Source: Malus domestica (Eukaryota; Streptophyta; Magnoliopsida; Rosales; Rosaceae). Taken from it: a DNA stretch of 64,000 nt. The stretch is taken from NCBI RefSeq assembly GCF_042453785.1, contig NC_091677.1, forward strand, positions 33,773,001 through 33,837,000. The letters are read 5' to 3'. The first letter of the stretch is position 1. Each line of letters begins with the position of its first letter. Position numbers and translations under genes: made by a program. Shown here in pieces: positions 46,008-57,552 of this stretch. The notes below the pieces were generated by a model that did no database searches, was not told the origin of the DNA, and saw only the letters and a program-made list of their open reading frames with translations.

Positions 46008-48319
46008 ATGGCTGCTAAAAGTTCCCGAGATTCTTCTTCGTCCTCTTACCGGTGTTCCGCCTTCTTGAGTTTCAGAGGCAAGGACACGCGCAAGGGGTTT
46101 ACTGATCACCTCTATAGAGCCTTGGAGCTAGCAGGAATCCACACGTTTAGAGACGATGATGAAATCAAGAGAGGGGAGAATATTGAGTCGGAGTTAGAGA
46201 AGGCGATACAGGAGTCACAAGTATCCATAATTGTCTTCTCCAAGGACTACGCTTCCTCAAGGTGGTGTTTGAACGAACTTCTGAAGATCGTCGAACGTAG
46301 AAATACTGATCGTAGACATTTGGTTCTGCCAGTTTTCTATGATGTGGATCCATCCGATGTCAGGAAGCAGAGTGGTTCTTTTGCTGAAGCATTTGCCAGA
46401 CATGAGGAGCGATTCAGTACGGAGATGGACAAGGTGGAGCTGTGGAGAAGAGCTCTTGGAGATGTTGCATCTTTGGGAGGCATGGTTTTAGGAGATCGGT
46501 AATTTCTTTTCTCAATATGTTCTTGAGCTTATTGAAAGTGTTTTAAATTAAGTAAAATTGCAGATATGGCAGTGAAGCTTGAAGTTGTTCAATTTTGGTT
46601 TATATGCTATAATATATACTGCGATTTTGGTTTATATGTTACTATCGATTTTGGTTTATATGTTCTCACGCTTATTTCTGCGTCGTATATTTCGATTCAA
46701 ATGAATTACAGGTATGAGGGGCAGTTCATCGAAGATATTGTTGAAGAGATTAGAAATAAAGTGGGTCACGCAGCTTTAGACGTCGCTCCCTTTGCAGTTG
46801 GAATGGATAATCGTGTGAGACGCCTAAACATGTGGTTACAAGATGGATCAAATGATGTTGGTTTAGCTGTCATCTGTGGGATGGGTGGAATTGGCAAGAG
46901 CACCATTGCGAAAGCTGCTTATAATCAAAACTTTGATAGATTTGAAGGTAGCAGCTTTCTTGCAGATATTCGAGAATCTTCAGAACAACCTAATGGTTTT
47001 GCTTGCTTGCAAAGAAAACTTCTTTCAGATATCCAAAAGGGGAACACAAAGAAAGTATACAATGTGGCTGAAGGAATAAGCAGGATCAAACGAGCTGTAG
47101 GCTACAAAAAAGTTCTTATTGTTCTCGATGATGTGAACAGCCGGGATCAACTCAATGCAATTCTTGGAATGCGAGAATGGCTTCATCAAGGAAGTAAAAT
47201 TATCATAACAACTCGACATGAACATTTGTTAAATGCTCATGAAGTTTGTGAAAAGTTTATGGTTCGAGAACTGGATGAGTATGAATCACTTGAGCTTTTC
47301 AGTTGGCATGCCTTCAGACAATCCCATCCAGTAGAAGGTTACATGGAGCTTTCAAGACATGTGGTGCGGCACTGTGGAGGGCTTCCATTAGCTCTTCAAG
47401 TTGTGGGATCTTCTCTATCTGGAAAAAGTGAAGAAGTATGGCAAAGTGCATTGCAGAAGTTAGACGTGATCCCCAATGACAAAATTCAAAAAGTTCTGAG
47501 GATAAGTTTTGATTCTTTACCGGATGATCATGACAAAAATTTATTCCTTCACATAGCCAGCTTCTTCACAGGAAAGACGATGGATTATACAATTACAATA
47601 CTGGACAACTTAGAGTTTTGCACAAGGATTGGGATTGAAAATCTAGTTGACAGATGCCTAGTGAAAATTCAAGGGTCGAAGTTGGCCATGCATCAGTTGG
47701 TGAGAAACATGGCAATGACAATTATTCGCGAAGAATCACCTCATGACCCTGGAAAACGTAGTAGAGTGTTGCAGAATGATGCCTCTAATATTTTGAGAAA
47801 ATTAAGTGTAAGAACTATGTTTTTCATGCGTATGTTTTTAGTTATGATTTGCATGTGTAGTACTAGTTATATACTTACCCAAATGCTCTGATTTTTTTGC
47901 AGGGCACGGAAAATATTAAGGGCCTCATGCTCAACCTTGCTAGCAAAAGAACATTTGTTGGAAGTGATAACAAACGATGCCATGTTGAAGATTATGATGG
48001 AAATTGTTCAAGACGACGTGGGCTTGGTTTCTTCTCTTGGAAGCCAATTAGCTTTTCCTCCACAAACTCAGCTTCTGCATCAAATGAGATAGATTTCAAA
48101 TCTGAGGCGTTTAGAAGGATGCACAATCTTGAAATTCTCATTCTCAACAATGTCAACATCAGGGGAAGCTATGAAGAATTTTCAAAAAATTTAGTATGTT
48201 TATCTTGGCGAGGATTCCACTTAAAATCAATACCAAAAAATTTTTGTTTGGAAAACCTGGTTGTTCTAGACATGCGAAATAGTAGCCTACAACATGTTTG
48301 GAATGGGACCAGGGTATGT

Positions 48320-48366
<47 letters not shown>

Positions 48367-49262
48367 AAATGAATAGGGGCCATTATATCTTCTTAGAAGC
48401 TAATTAACTTGTATTATTATTGAAACAGGTTATTCCAAGGCTGAAGATTCTTAATTTCAGTTATTCGCATGGCCTTAGGACAATCCCCGACTTCTCAGGA
48501 CTCTATAACCTTGAGAGGTTGATTCTTAAACATTGCATAAATTTGGTTGAGGTTCATGAGTCCATCGGACACCTAGAAAAACTTCTTGTTTTGAATCTAA
48601 AAGGCTGCAAAAATCTCATGAAGCTTCCAATATTGAGATCTATTCAGGTTCTTATTCTTTCCGGTTGCTCAAAGCTTGAATTGAACAAACTCAATCTGGT
48701 ATCAGCTCAATCATGGTATTCAGTCTGGTCGAGGGTGTCGCCAAGAAAAAATACTGAATTAAGCAGTTTCTCATTGGCAAGTTTACCACATTCTTTGACT
48801 AGTTTAAGTCTGGCTTGCTGCAATATATCAGAGATTCCAAGTGCCCTAACTACGCTGTCCTCGTTAGAGTACTTGTCTCTGGATGAGAATCCGATTACAA
48901 GCCTACCAGAAAGCATGAACAATCTTGTTAAGCTCCAGGCTCTTAAAGTATCTGGTTGCAGAAACCTCACAATGCTTCCAGAGCTCCCACATGGTTTGAT
49001 ACAATTGAATGGTAGAGGTTGCACATCATTGAAAAGAATAACAAATTTAATGACCTTGGCCTTGTTACGGGATGACTTCCTTTCTGACATATTATTGGAC
49101 CTACATCTATGGTATCGTGGGAAACTTGTTGATGTTGAAAGCTTGATGGATACACTAGCATTGGCCTCAGATCCTTCAGATCTATTCGATTTGCAACCCA
49201 AAGGTGGCATTGAGGTCCAAAGGAACTATTGTGAGAGTTTTGGCAGGAGAAGGCACATCCAG

Positions 49263-49306
<44 letters not shown>

Positions 49307-50050
49307 GTACCAGTGCGTATTATATGGTGAATAAGATCTCTATGGCGTAAACGATTAGATTGTAATGACAACATCACCATGAAACTGCAGGGAACTTATG
49401 AATGCGGCATGTATAGCATATTTATTCATGGGAGCAAGATTCCAGATCGGTTCAATTACAGGAGCATGGGTAACACTGTGTTCTCTATTATTGTTCCTCC
49501 ACATCTTAATCTCAAGATCGTAGGTTTAAACGCATGTATATTATATGCACGGCAGTCGGATAGGAGCCGTGAGGTTGCACGTGGCCGTCATTTCCATTGG
49601 CTTGAACTTAGAAATGAGACAAAGGGCGTTAAGTGGAAATGCCGTTTGTTTGATCAGGTTGAATGGAAAGTGATCAATGAAGATGCGTTATGGCTTAGCC
49701 ATTGGATCATGGGGAACAATGAATTGGAATGCGGGGAAAAGGTGTGTTTTGAAATCAAAGAGCAATATGGTTTCCTCGCAAAGGAGATTGGAGTCCAGTT
49801 TGTGTACGAGCAGCAAAATAAGGATAAGGAGGATGTGCCATCAAGTAGTGAAGATACAACGATCCAACGTGAAAGATCTCCTTGGGAGTGGACCCGTAGT
49901 TTCCTTGACACCACAAGACCCCGTGTTCCGGTGGGTGTAGATACGGGGGTTCAATGCATCCATAGCTGCGATAAGAAAGTTATTTCAACTTTCATATGCG
50001 CGGCTGAATTCTATCTCGGTGACACTCTTAATGGAGCTGTTATTGGATAG
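46008..50050 (+). CDS. TNL3: intact TIR-NBS-LRR immune receptor
   Basis: Exons 46008-46498, 46712-47807, 47903-48313, 48429-49262 and 49391-50050 join in frame to give 1163 residues. TIR (1-163): FLSFRGKDTR, DDDEIKRGEN, and SSRWCLNEL with putative catalytic Glu90; plant TIRs cleave NAD+ to make EDS1-directed signals. NB-ARC (164-529): P-loop GMGGIGKST 219-227, kinase-2 LIVLDDV 298-304, GLPL 386-389, and MHQ 489-491 in place of MHD. The LRR region (530-944) includes one 67-residue module. The last exon encodes the post-LRR C-JID-like domain (IHGSKIPDRFNYRSMGNTVF), implicated in effector recognition in related TNLs. Exon sizes 491, 1096 and 411 are identical in TNL2. Of the three paralogs this is the only one without disruption. 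The ligand is unknown. Confidence 0.92.
48322..48358. repeat. CT microsatellite next to TNL3 exon-3 donor
   Basis: A (CT)n run starts eight bases after the GTATGT donor at 48314. A second run at 49265-49304 begins within the exon-4 donor itself (AG|GTTCTCTCT). Both tracts are shared with TNL1 and TNL2 but differ in length. Confidence 0.9.
48795..48995 (+). repeat. Single 201-bp LRR module in TNL3
   Basis: One copy of the module that is repeated three times in TNL1 and eleven times in TNL2, encoding LRRs around CCNISEIPSAL, NPITSLPESM and GCRNLTMLPELP. It is followed directly by the non-repeated end of the LRR domain (GCTSLKRITN). Confidence 0.92.
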
Positions 50051-50141
50051 TCTCCTAGGTTTTAAGACCTTTAGCCAAAATTGTCGCTGGGGTTGGCCTT
50101 TTTAGCCAAAATAACCCAGTTTAATTGATGTTGCTGATGCA

Positions 50142-50485
50142 TATTTGTTCATGGGAGCAAGATTCCAGATCGGTTCAATTACAGGAGCATGGGTAACACT
50201 GTGTTCTGTATTATTGTTCCTTCACATCTAAATCTCAAGATCGTAGGTTTAAATGCTTGTATATTATATGCACGGCAGTCGGATCGGAGCCTTGAGGTTG
50301 CACGTGGCCATGATGTCCATTCGCTTGAAGTCACGAATGAGACAAAGGGCCTTAAGTGGAAATGCCGCCTGTGGCATAAGGTTGGATGGAAAGTGATGGA
50401 CGAAGATATGTTATGGCTAAGCCATTGGATTATGGGGAACAATGAATTGGAATTCGGGGACGAAGTGTGTTTTGAAATGCGGGGA
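50142..50485 (+). pseudogene. Extra partial copy of a TNL post-LRR exon
   Basis: Repeats about 344 bp of the last TNL exon (HGSKIPDRFNYRSMGNTVFC; NNELEFGDEVCFEM) about 90 bp after the TNL3 stop. It lacks the exon start and ends abruptly at 50485, where the duplicated flanking segment B begins. Overlap with the segment junction suggests it marks a recombination breakpoint between two TNL copies. Confidence 0.8.
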
Positions 50486-53400
50486 TCATCCACACAGCGA
50501 CGAACTCCGATCATTCTCACCGATCTCCATCTCCTTCCAAAGCCAAAACCCTTTTAAGAAAAAGAGGGTAATGAATATGATAAAGCCAGTAATGAATGGA
50601 ATAACCCAATTTCTATCGCCAATCACCCTTGCTGAGTGATGATTCACACACTTCCTCGTACTTGTTTATGGGTTCCTATCCAACCAAATTTTGACTTAGT
50701 ACCCAAAAACTGTATCAGCTCACGAACACACACAGGTTTATCAAATTCAAAGCAGAACCCACATATATTCTGAAGGTTCTAGAGTTGAAAGAGGAGCAAG
50801 GAGGTTTGGTTACGGAATCCAAAAAGCCATTTTAATGAGCAATAAAAAACATGGTTTTCGATCGAAGTTGCATATATTACATAACTTTGGAATTAAGGAG
50901 GAACAAAAAGCCCAAATTCCAATCAAGAAAAAAAAATTGTATATAAATTTAAGCTTTACCTGTAGATTGGCAGCAGCAAAAGCACACTGGATCCAACGGG
51001 AGCCACGTGAGAGAACCGGATGCCGAACCTTTGACACGTTATCGAGTGAGTTTAGGGATCTGGGTTTTGTGTTTGCCGTTGAATTTTGGAATGATCTGGA
51101 GAAATTTGGGTTTTAGGGTTCTAAGGATTTGAGTGAACCGAAATTGATTTGGATGAGCAACTTTTTGGTTTCGATTCGCGGTAGAGCAAGGATGAAGAGG
51201 TGGAGGAGGGGGGAATGAAAGGGTGACAAAATTTGGATACGCAGGATTTGGTTTCGATTCGAAGTAGAGCAAGAATGAAGCTCTTTGAATTCTTTGCACC
51301 GCTCTATGAATAGTATGACATGTGAGTGATTGATTGTGTAACAAAAATTAGTAAAAGAGAGTGTATGAGTATTATATACGAAACTATATCACTGGAACCA
51401 CTTTATGGAAAGTTGCAGTACTATGGTATACTCACTTTGTCCTTTGGATGATTAAACTTGCACCTCATACAAATTTGCATCTTTGAGTATTCATAAAGTA
51501 CTGCAACATGCAAATGGATCAATTAACAGTTCAAGTGCTTAAATGCATTATTTCTGCAAAAAGAAGAAAGAATTGAAGTACTACTTACAGGACAATCTGG
51601 TGCTCCAAGTCTCTCGAGAAGGACTTCAGTTAAGCAAGGCCAAAGCACAAATTCAATGGAAAGAACCAATGCAATTTACTTGTGATGTTAAGTTGAACAT
51701 GCGATGCCCTGGAGAAATTATTGAGTGTCAAATGATAAAGCAATCAGATTATAGTAAATTACTAAATGGTATTTACAAAAATAAAAAACATAAAGTTAAG
51801 AGAACAATGAAAAACTTAAGAATTAGCCTTAGCAAAGTTAAGGGAACTTAATGCTAAAAACAAAAAGCTAGCACTTCCTCAGCCGCATTACCTAGACGCT
51901 CTGCTAAAGGTACGGTGCCCACTAAGCTGAAGAAGAAGACCCATCCCTAATGTATACAAAGTAACTGTCAATGGATTAGGGGTGAAATCAATCTAAATTA
52001 TTGAAAGGATGTGTGAAAAAGAAACCATGTTGGACACATTCTTACACAGAACAAGAAAAAAACTTAAAAACATACACTTAAAAAATAAAAACATAAACAT
52101 GTATGAATATTAAGTGAACCCAAAGCAGAACAAACCCCTAAAAGTGCTTAAGTTCATGTGGGTTTTATAGTATTTTATCAATAATATCAGATTAACAAAA
52201 CCCTTAATGCAAATCCAATCCGATATTGAAAACAGATGAATATAAGAGAGAAGTAAAAAAACACTTTTATTGGGCCTCATATTTACTGCACCACAGAATC
52301 CACTATTCTCCATAGCAAAAGGAAAATACCATATTCTCAGCTTCAATTTCTTGGAAATTAAATAAGGCATCCACCAGCATTCCCGCATAGAAATCACATA
52401 AATTGTATGACCGATTCACGAAATTTTGATTCAATCTAACTATCAATCTATATGTGTGAAATGACCGATTTGTATATGTACATTATTCATTTAACCAAAT
52501 CTAAATGGTTGTATTGTATATATGGCAGTTAACACACGTCTATGAAAGTGAATGTGCAAACATACATAAATGAATACATTTGAACATTTGAGTAGGAGGG
52601 AATGTTTATAATTTGATGCATATAAACGTATGTACCAAGTAACAAACCAATCCATAGTTTCCCTCTTCAAATAACAAAATCCACAGAAACCCAACGTTGA
52701 AAATTCATGGACACTCAAAAGAACTGTAAACGAAACCGAGAAGCCCAAATCTCACTAAAGAAAAAGGAAAGATTCCAAGATTACACAAAACCCAAAATAA
52801 CACAAACAAATCTCAAAGCATTTCTCAAAAGGACATATTACAATCAAAGAAAGTGAAAACCCTAATAAATTACCTTAGAGAGAATAAATTACCTAGCAGA
52901 GAAGCCCATTTTTTGGGAGCAGTTTAGCCACATGCCTGTACCAACATTGAAAACAAACAAAAAGTTCATAAAAAATGAAGAAAAATCGAAAGAAAACGAA
53001 ACAGAAAGCAGCATACCTGTACTCGTAGATATCATCAAAGTACTTCTCGGAGTACTGGATCTGACCCTGCTATTTAATCCCAAACCACGATTTCAAGCAA
53101 AATCTTGAACAAGGATTTTCAAATTTCTCAGTTTAATCTGCGAAATAAAGACTGTTTTCAAGAAATTGAACATATTATATGTGCACTGCACACACTTGCG
53201 AGCCGGCTTACTTAACTAATATTTTTCTAGGTCAAATTTTAATTATTTGATTCCTTGTATCGATAATATTAGATGTAAATACATGCATGTTTATGGAATT
53301 CGAAGAGAAAAACCATATACCTCAGTTTTTTCAGATGATCAGTCACCCTCCCCCGAGTCCCTTGAACGTTAACATTCTCATGAGCTTGCTTGTTCCATGT

Positions 53401-53718
53401 CGTGCCTTGCTCCCATTCGGATCCTTCTCTTTCTCCTACTTGAAGAGACTGATTCAAGCAAAATCAAACATTCAGACAACACATCTCTCACTTGATTGAT
53501 TGGTACCAAACGAAGGCCATTGATACTTATTTGTAATTTAATTAATAAAAAAAAAATTAAACGCTTCATAAAATTATACAAAAAATTCCAGAAATTTAAC
53601 GAAAATAGAGAAAGAGGTTGTACAAAACCTACACAAAAATTACTAAATTCCAGATAAAATCATACAAAAAAAACCGAGAAATTTAACGAAAATAGAGAAT
53701 GAGGAAAAACCAAATATT

Positions 53719-53879
53719 TCAGCCCAAATCCTTGAAGTTCTCGAGGACTTTGGACTTTGCCGGGTTGGAGAGATAGTTTCTCGGATCAGAAAGTAGGTGG
53801 GGTGGCCGGCCTTGGCGCTGGCCTCGACGATAAACTTTCCGGTGCTGCCGATGAAGAGGATTTTGGGCTTGGTTGCCAT
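53719..53879 (-). pseudogene. PCBER/isoflavone-reductase-like exon 1 fragment (copy B)
   Basis: Counterpart of 29862-30022, starting MATKPKILFIGSTGKFIVEA and with the same damaged NADPH loop and the same frameshift before NPAKSKVLENFKDLG. Shared defects show that the fragment was already broken before the segment was duplicated. Confidence 0.65.
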
Positions 53880-54211
53880 CAGGAATGGGATTGGGGGGAA
53901 TCAGAATGGGATGTGTTGGAGAGAGAGAGAGAGATAGAGCTAGTGATTCGATTCAGAGTGGTGCATGAAAGAAGAGGTGGAGAGTCGGTGAGGAGGAGAT
54001 TGAGCTCCTTTTGCAGTCGGCAATCCCAGAGGAAATCGAAATAAGCACGCGGGAATGTGAGAGTTCGAGAGATATCCACCATCAATGTGGATAACATAGG
54101 CACACATGAAATAACAAAAAATAAGAGAGGGCAAAAACGGAAGAACAAAACAGTGTTTTGAGTCTGCTAGGAATCATGGGAATTAACCTAAAAGTTACTC
54201 TTTTAGTAAAT

Positions 54212-54242
54212 ACTAGCAAAGGTGCCCACGCGTTGCTTTGGG
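54212..54242 (-). other. Helitron-like 3' terminus candidate (copy 4, segment B)
   Basis: ACTAGCAAAGGTGCCCACGC plus a GC-rich run, the segment-B counterpart of the motif at 30367. Same caveat about the base following CTAGT. Confidence 0.3.
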
Positions 54243-54694
54243 ATTGAAAATTGTTTAACACATGTAGAAGTTCTAAAAAAAAAGAAAAAATAATTAATAT
54301 ATATATATAGATATATAGTGCAAATTTATATACTACTCTATCAACAATAAGAAACAAAATAGGTGTCCAGGGCGAGAATGAAGCCTATAGTTATAAATTG
54401 TCAAATTCCATACATGTCAAACTTCATTTAGGAAACTGAAAACCATAAAGAATAAAGTGATAAACACACAAAGACAATTCACAATACGAAACCGTCGCTT
54501 CACTAAATAAGCAGCACCAACAAAATAATGCTTTTTTTTGCTGCAAAATATTAGAAAAAGGGAAGCAAAATATTTATTTCTATTTTATATTATGTGAAGA
54601 AAAAAAACTTGGAAGAAGAAGCAATAGTGAAAAGATCATATTTATTTCAATTTTTAGGCTGAGAAAAATAAAACAAAATACCCATTTCAATAAA

Positions 54695-56197
54695 AGAAAA
54701 TTAATGAAAAGGGCTTGAAAAGTTTTAGTTTTAATAAAAAAGCCATGTTATAAGCTAAACGGAAGGGAAGGCCGGATTTCGGCCGGAAAGTTGGACAAAT
54801 TTTAAACGCTCATAACTTTGTCAATATTCAACAAAATCGAGTGATTCAAAAACGAAAATGGTAGTTCTCGAAGAGACGAAGAGAATGGTACCTCGCACGA
54901 TGGCTAACTTGCCATGGTTTGGCCATAAAACACCTTGAAAGCTTCGAAGGTCGCCGGAAACTGGGTAAGATTCAAAATGATATAACTTTGTCAATACTCA
55001 ACGAAATTGAGTGATTCAAAAACGAAAATCATAGTTCTCGAAGAGACGAAGAGAATGGTATCTTGTACGATGGCTAACTCGCCGTGGTTTAGCCGGAAAA
55101 CGTCTCAAAAGCCTCAAAGATCGTCGGAAACTGGGTAAGATTCAAATGGATATAACTTCTTCAATACTCAACGAAATAGGGTGATTCAAAAGGGAAAGTT
55201 GTAGTACTGTTTCTGGAATGTAAAAATAAACTGTTTCTGGATTTTAAGTAACACTGTTTCTGGAATTTAAGTCAATGTTTATGAAATTTAAGTTAATGTT
55301 TCTGGAATTTAAGTCACTGTTTATGGAATTTAAATCACTATTTCTGGAATTTAAGTCACTGTTTATGAAATTTAAATTACTGTTTATAGAATTTAAGTCA
55401 CTGTTTCTGGAATGTAAAAATAAACTGTTTCTGGATTTTAAGTAATACTGTTTCTGGAATCTAAGTCACTGTTTCTAGAAAGTCACTATTTCTGGATTTT
55501 GGTTCTTTTCTTTCCAGATACAGTGTTTGTTTGTGCACGGGCCAAAGGGTTTGGTGTGGTTGCTGCTCGCCAAAGCTAAACGGAAGGGAAGGCCAGATTT
55601 CGGCTGGAAAATTGGACAAACTTTAAACGCTCATAACTTTGTCAATACTCAACGAACTCGAGTGATTTAAAAACGAAAATCGTAGTTCTCGAAGAGACGA
55701 AGAGAATGGTACCTCGCACAATGGCTAACTCACCATGGTTTGGCCGGAAAACATCTCTAAAGCCTCGGAGGTCGCCGGAAACTGGGTAAGATTCAAAATG
55801 ATATAACTTCTTCAATACTTAACGAAATCGAGTGATTCAAAAACGAAAATCGTAGTTCTCGAAGAGACGAAGAGAATGGTACCTTGCACGATGGCTAACT
55901 CACCATGGTTTGGCCGGAAAATGCCTCGAAAGCCTTGGAGGTCGCCGGAAACTAGGTAAGATTCAAATCGATATAACTTCCTCAATACTCAACGAAATAT
56001 GGTGATTCAAAAAGGAAAGTTGTAGTACTCAACGAAATGAAGAGGAGGAGGAGGAGGAGGAGGATGAGGGCCAAAGGAGAGCCCATAAGTGACTGGCTGG
56101 TGGTCGAGCTGTCTGTTGGTTTGGTGGGTTTTACTTTGTTCTATGATGGTTTTTGGTTAAAATAAACTTAGTTCAAGCCCTTTTTATTAAAGCTCCC
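54695..56197. mobile_element. Non-autonomous Mutator-like element, 1.5 kb
   Basis: Absent from segment A. It is bracketed by the perfect 10-bp direct repeat TTTCAATAAA (54685-54694 and 56198-56207), within the 9-11 bp range of Mutator-like elements. The ends are imperfect inverted repeats: left TTAATGAAAAGGGCTTGAA, right the complement of TTAATAAAAAGGGCTTGAA. No transposase. The inside consists of four related blocks of about 170 bp (starting near 54830, 54980, 55625 and 55800; sharing AACGAAATCGAGTGATTC-type and TCGAAGAGACGAAGAGAATG sequence) and a minisatellite. Confidence 0.82.
55205..55500. repeat. 21-bp minisatellite inside the Mutator-like element
   Basis: About a dozen imperfect copies of ACTGTTTCTGGAATTTAAGT plus one base, some with TTTATG in place of TTTCTG. 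It separates the two larger repeat blocks of the element. Confidence 0.85.
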
Positions 56198-56750
56198 TTT
56201 CAATAAACAACCTAAAACCCATTTCACGTTTGTGGGTTTTCAATATTGCACAATTATATATGGGAAACAAATGGCTGTTAAAAGATTCGAAAAAAAATTT
56301 CTACTCGTTTTCGTACAGTTTCTCTAGAGCCAAACAGAAACCAACAATGAAGACACATTCTGAGAAAGTATTGATGAAAACACAATGTACACATAACTCT
56401 CTAAACCTTTCCTCCTTTTGCTTAGCTTGCAATTAGAATAGATTATGACTCAGGCATAAACTCAGAAATCAGTAAAGAATGAAACCCAAAAGTAAATTGC
56501 AGTTTCTTATTATCATTTCTCTTAGAAAAGACTAACAAAATTGTTTCTTAAAAATTAAAATAACAATATGTATATAAGCAGGATTGTGCTTAATTTTCTC
56601 TAATTAAAGAAATGGTTTGCGCAATTTAGAACCTAATATAACAAAAGCATAACAAACAAAAAATTCCAGAGCCTTAAGTGCCTTTTGGAAGTTCAGTCCT
56701 ATTTCGAAAATCTACAAAAGGAACAATTGTGAACCCAAATTAAAGCTTCT
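56198..56750. repeat. Duplicated segment B, right part
   Basis: Collinear with 30863-31312 and then with 32431-32550 of segment A. The junction near 56645 is the empty site of the RTE/LTR insertion cluster in A. Similarity to A ends at about 56778. Confidence 0.82.
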
Positions 56751-56751
56751 C

Positions 56752-57524
56752 TCACTCAAAAGAAAAATAGAAACTCTCAATAACTACGTCTCGATCCCCA
56801 CAGTTACTCGCATTTGGAGATAATACATCCTCATTTATTGGATCCTCATTTCCTAATTCTTGATCTCGATTGGCTAAAGATGCCACATCCATTGTGGTAC
56901 CATTGCTTTCCAAATTAACTAGTCCACTTAATTGCTTCTGTACAAAGACTGCTAAAGAAACAGCATGATCACGAATCAAAGAATCATGAGGCGGGCAATA
57001 CAACATATCAATCAAGGCCTTGTGGTACTGCAACAGGCTGATAGATGGTGTAGACGACCTTTTCCGGCAGATATTAATAACTTTGAGTATATGTGCACAC
57101 AGGTTGCCCATTTCTGCCCAACGACAGTTGCAAATACCGAACTGCGAATCAGGGTTCCAAACAACATAAGCCCTGTCTTGGTCGAACTCGTCAATAACTT
57201 TTGCACGTCACCTTCTATGACAATATTGCAGTCAGGAATCTTCAAAACTTTACGCCAAGATGTTAAACCACTCGCCCACTCATCTTTCCAATATCGTGCC
57301 AAATCATCATTCTCAGAATATTCATCAAGCCAGAAGTAGGAATGCACTTTTGTACCCAACTTATCAACCAACCAATCAGCTCATTTGTACACGCTAGGTT
57401 TCTTCTTGTTCAATAACCTAAGCTTTAGTTGGTTGTGGTAGAACTCCATTGCCACAGAGGTTTCCTGGTTAGCAAGAGGATGATTTTGTAGTACAGAGAT
57501 CCACATCCCTAAGTCAAAAGACAT
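56752..57524 (-). pseudogene. SWIM zinc-finger protein gene fragment
   Basis: Minus-strand ATG at 57524 (MSFDLGMWISVLQNHP) followed by an in-frame TGA at 57381-57383, then VDKLGTKVHSYFWLDEYSEN. After a one-base frameshift near 57210 the other frame gives the SWIM zinc-binding pattern CNCRWAEMGNLCAHI (CxC...CxH), then ISLLQYHKALIDMLYCPPHD. This matches the C-terminal part of plant SWIM-type zinc-finger proteins related to Mutator transposase/FAR1 domains. One stop and one frameshift make it a broken fragment; the N-terminal part is missing. Confidence 0.7.
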
Positions 57525-57552
57525 TTTTCTGGTATGAGTTATTCAAGAAAAA

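Larger units (their letters stand above)
50486..54694. repeat. Duplicated segment B, left and main part
   Basis: Collinear with 21903-22017 plus 26709-30862 in segment A, without the LINE. The LINE-free site at 50597/50598 is the empty allele of the insertion in A. No complete gene was seen. Unassigned exon-like stretches correspond to those in A. Confidence 0.88.
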
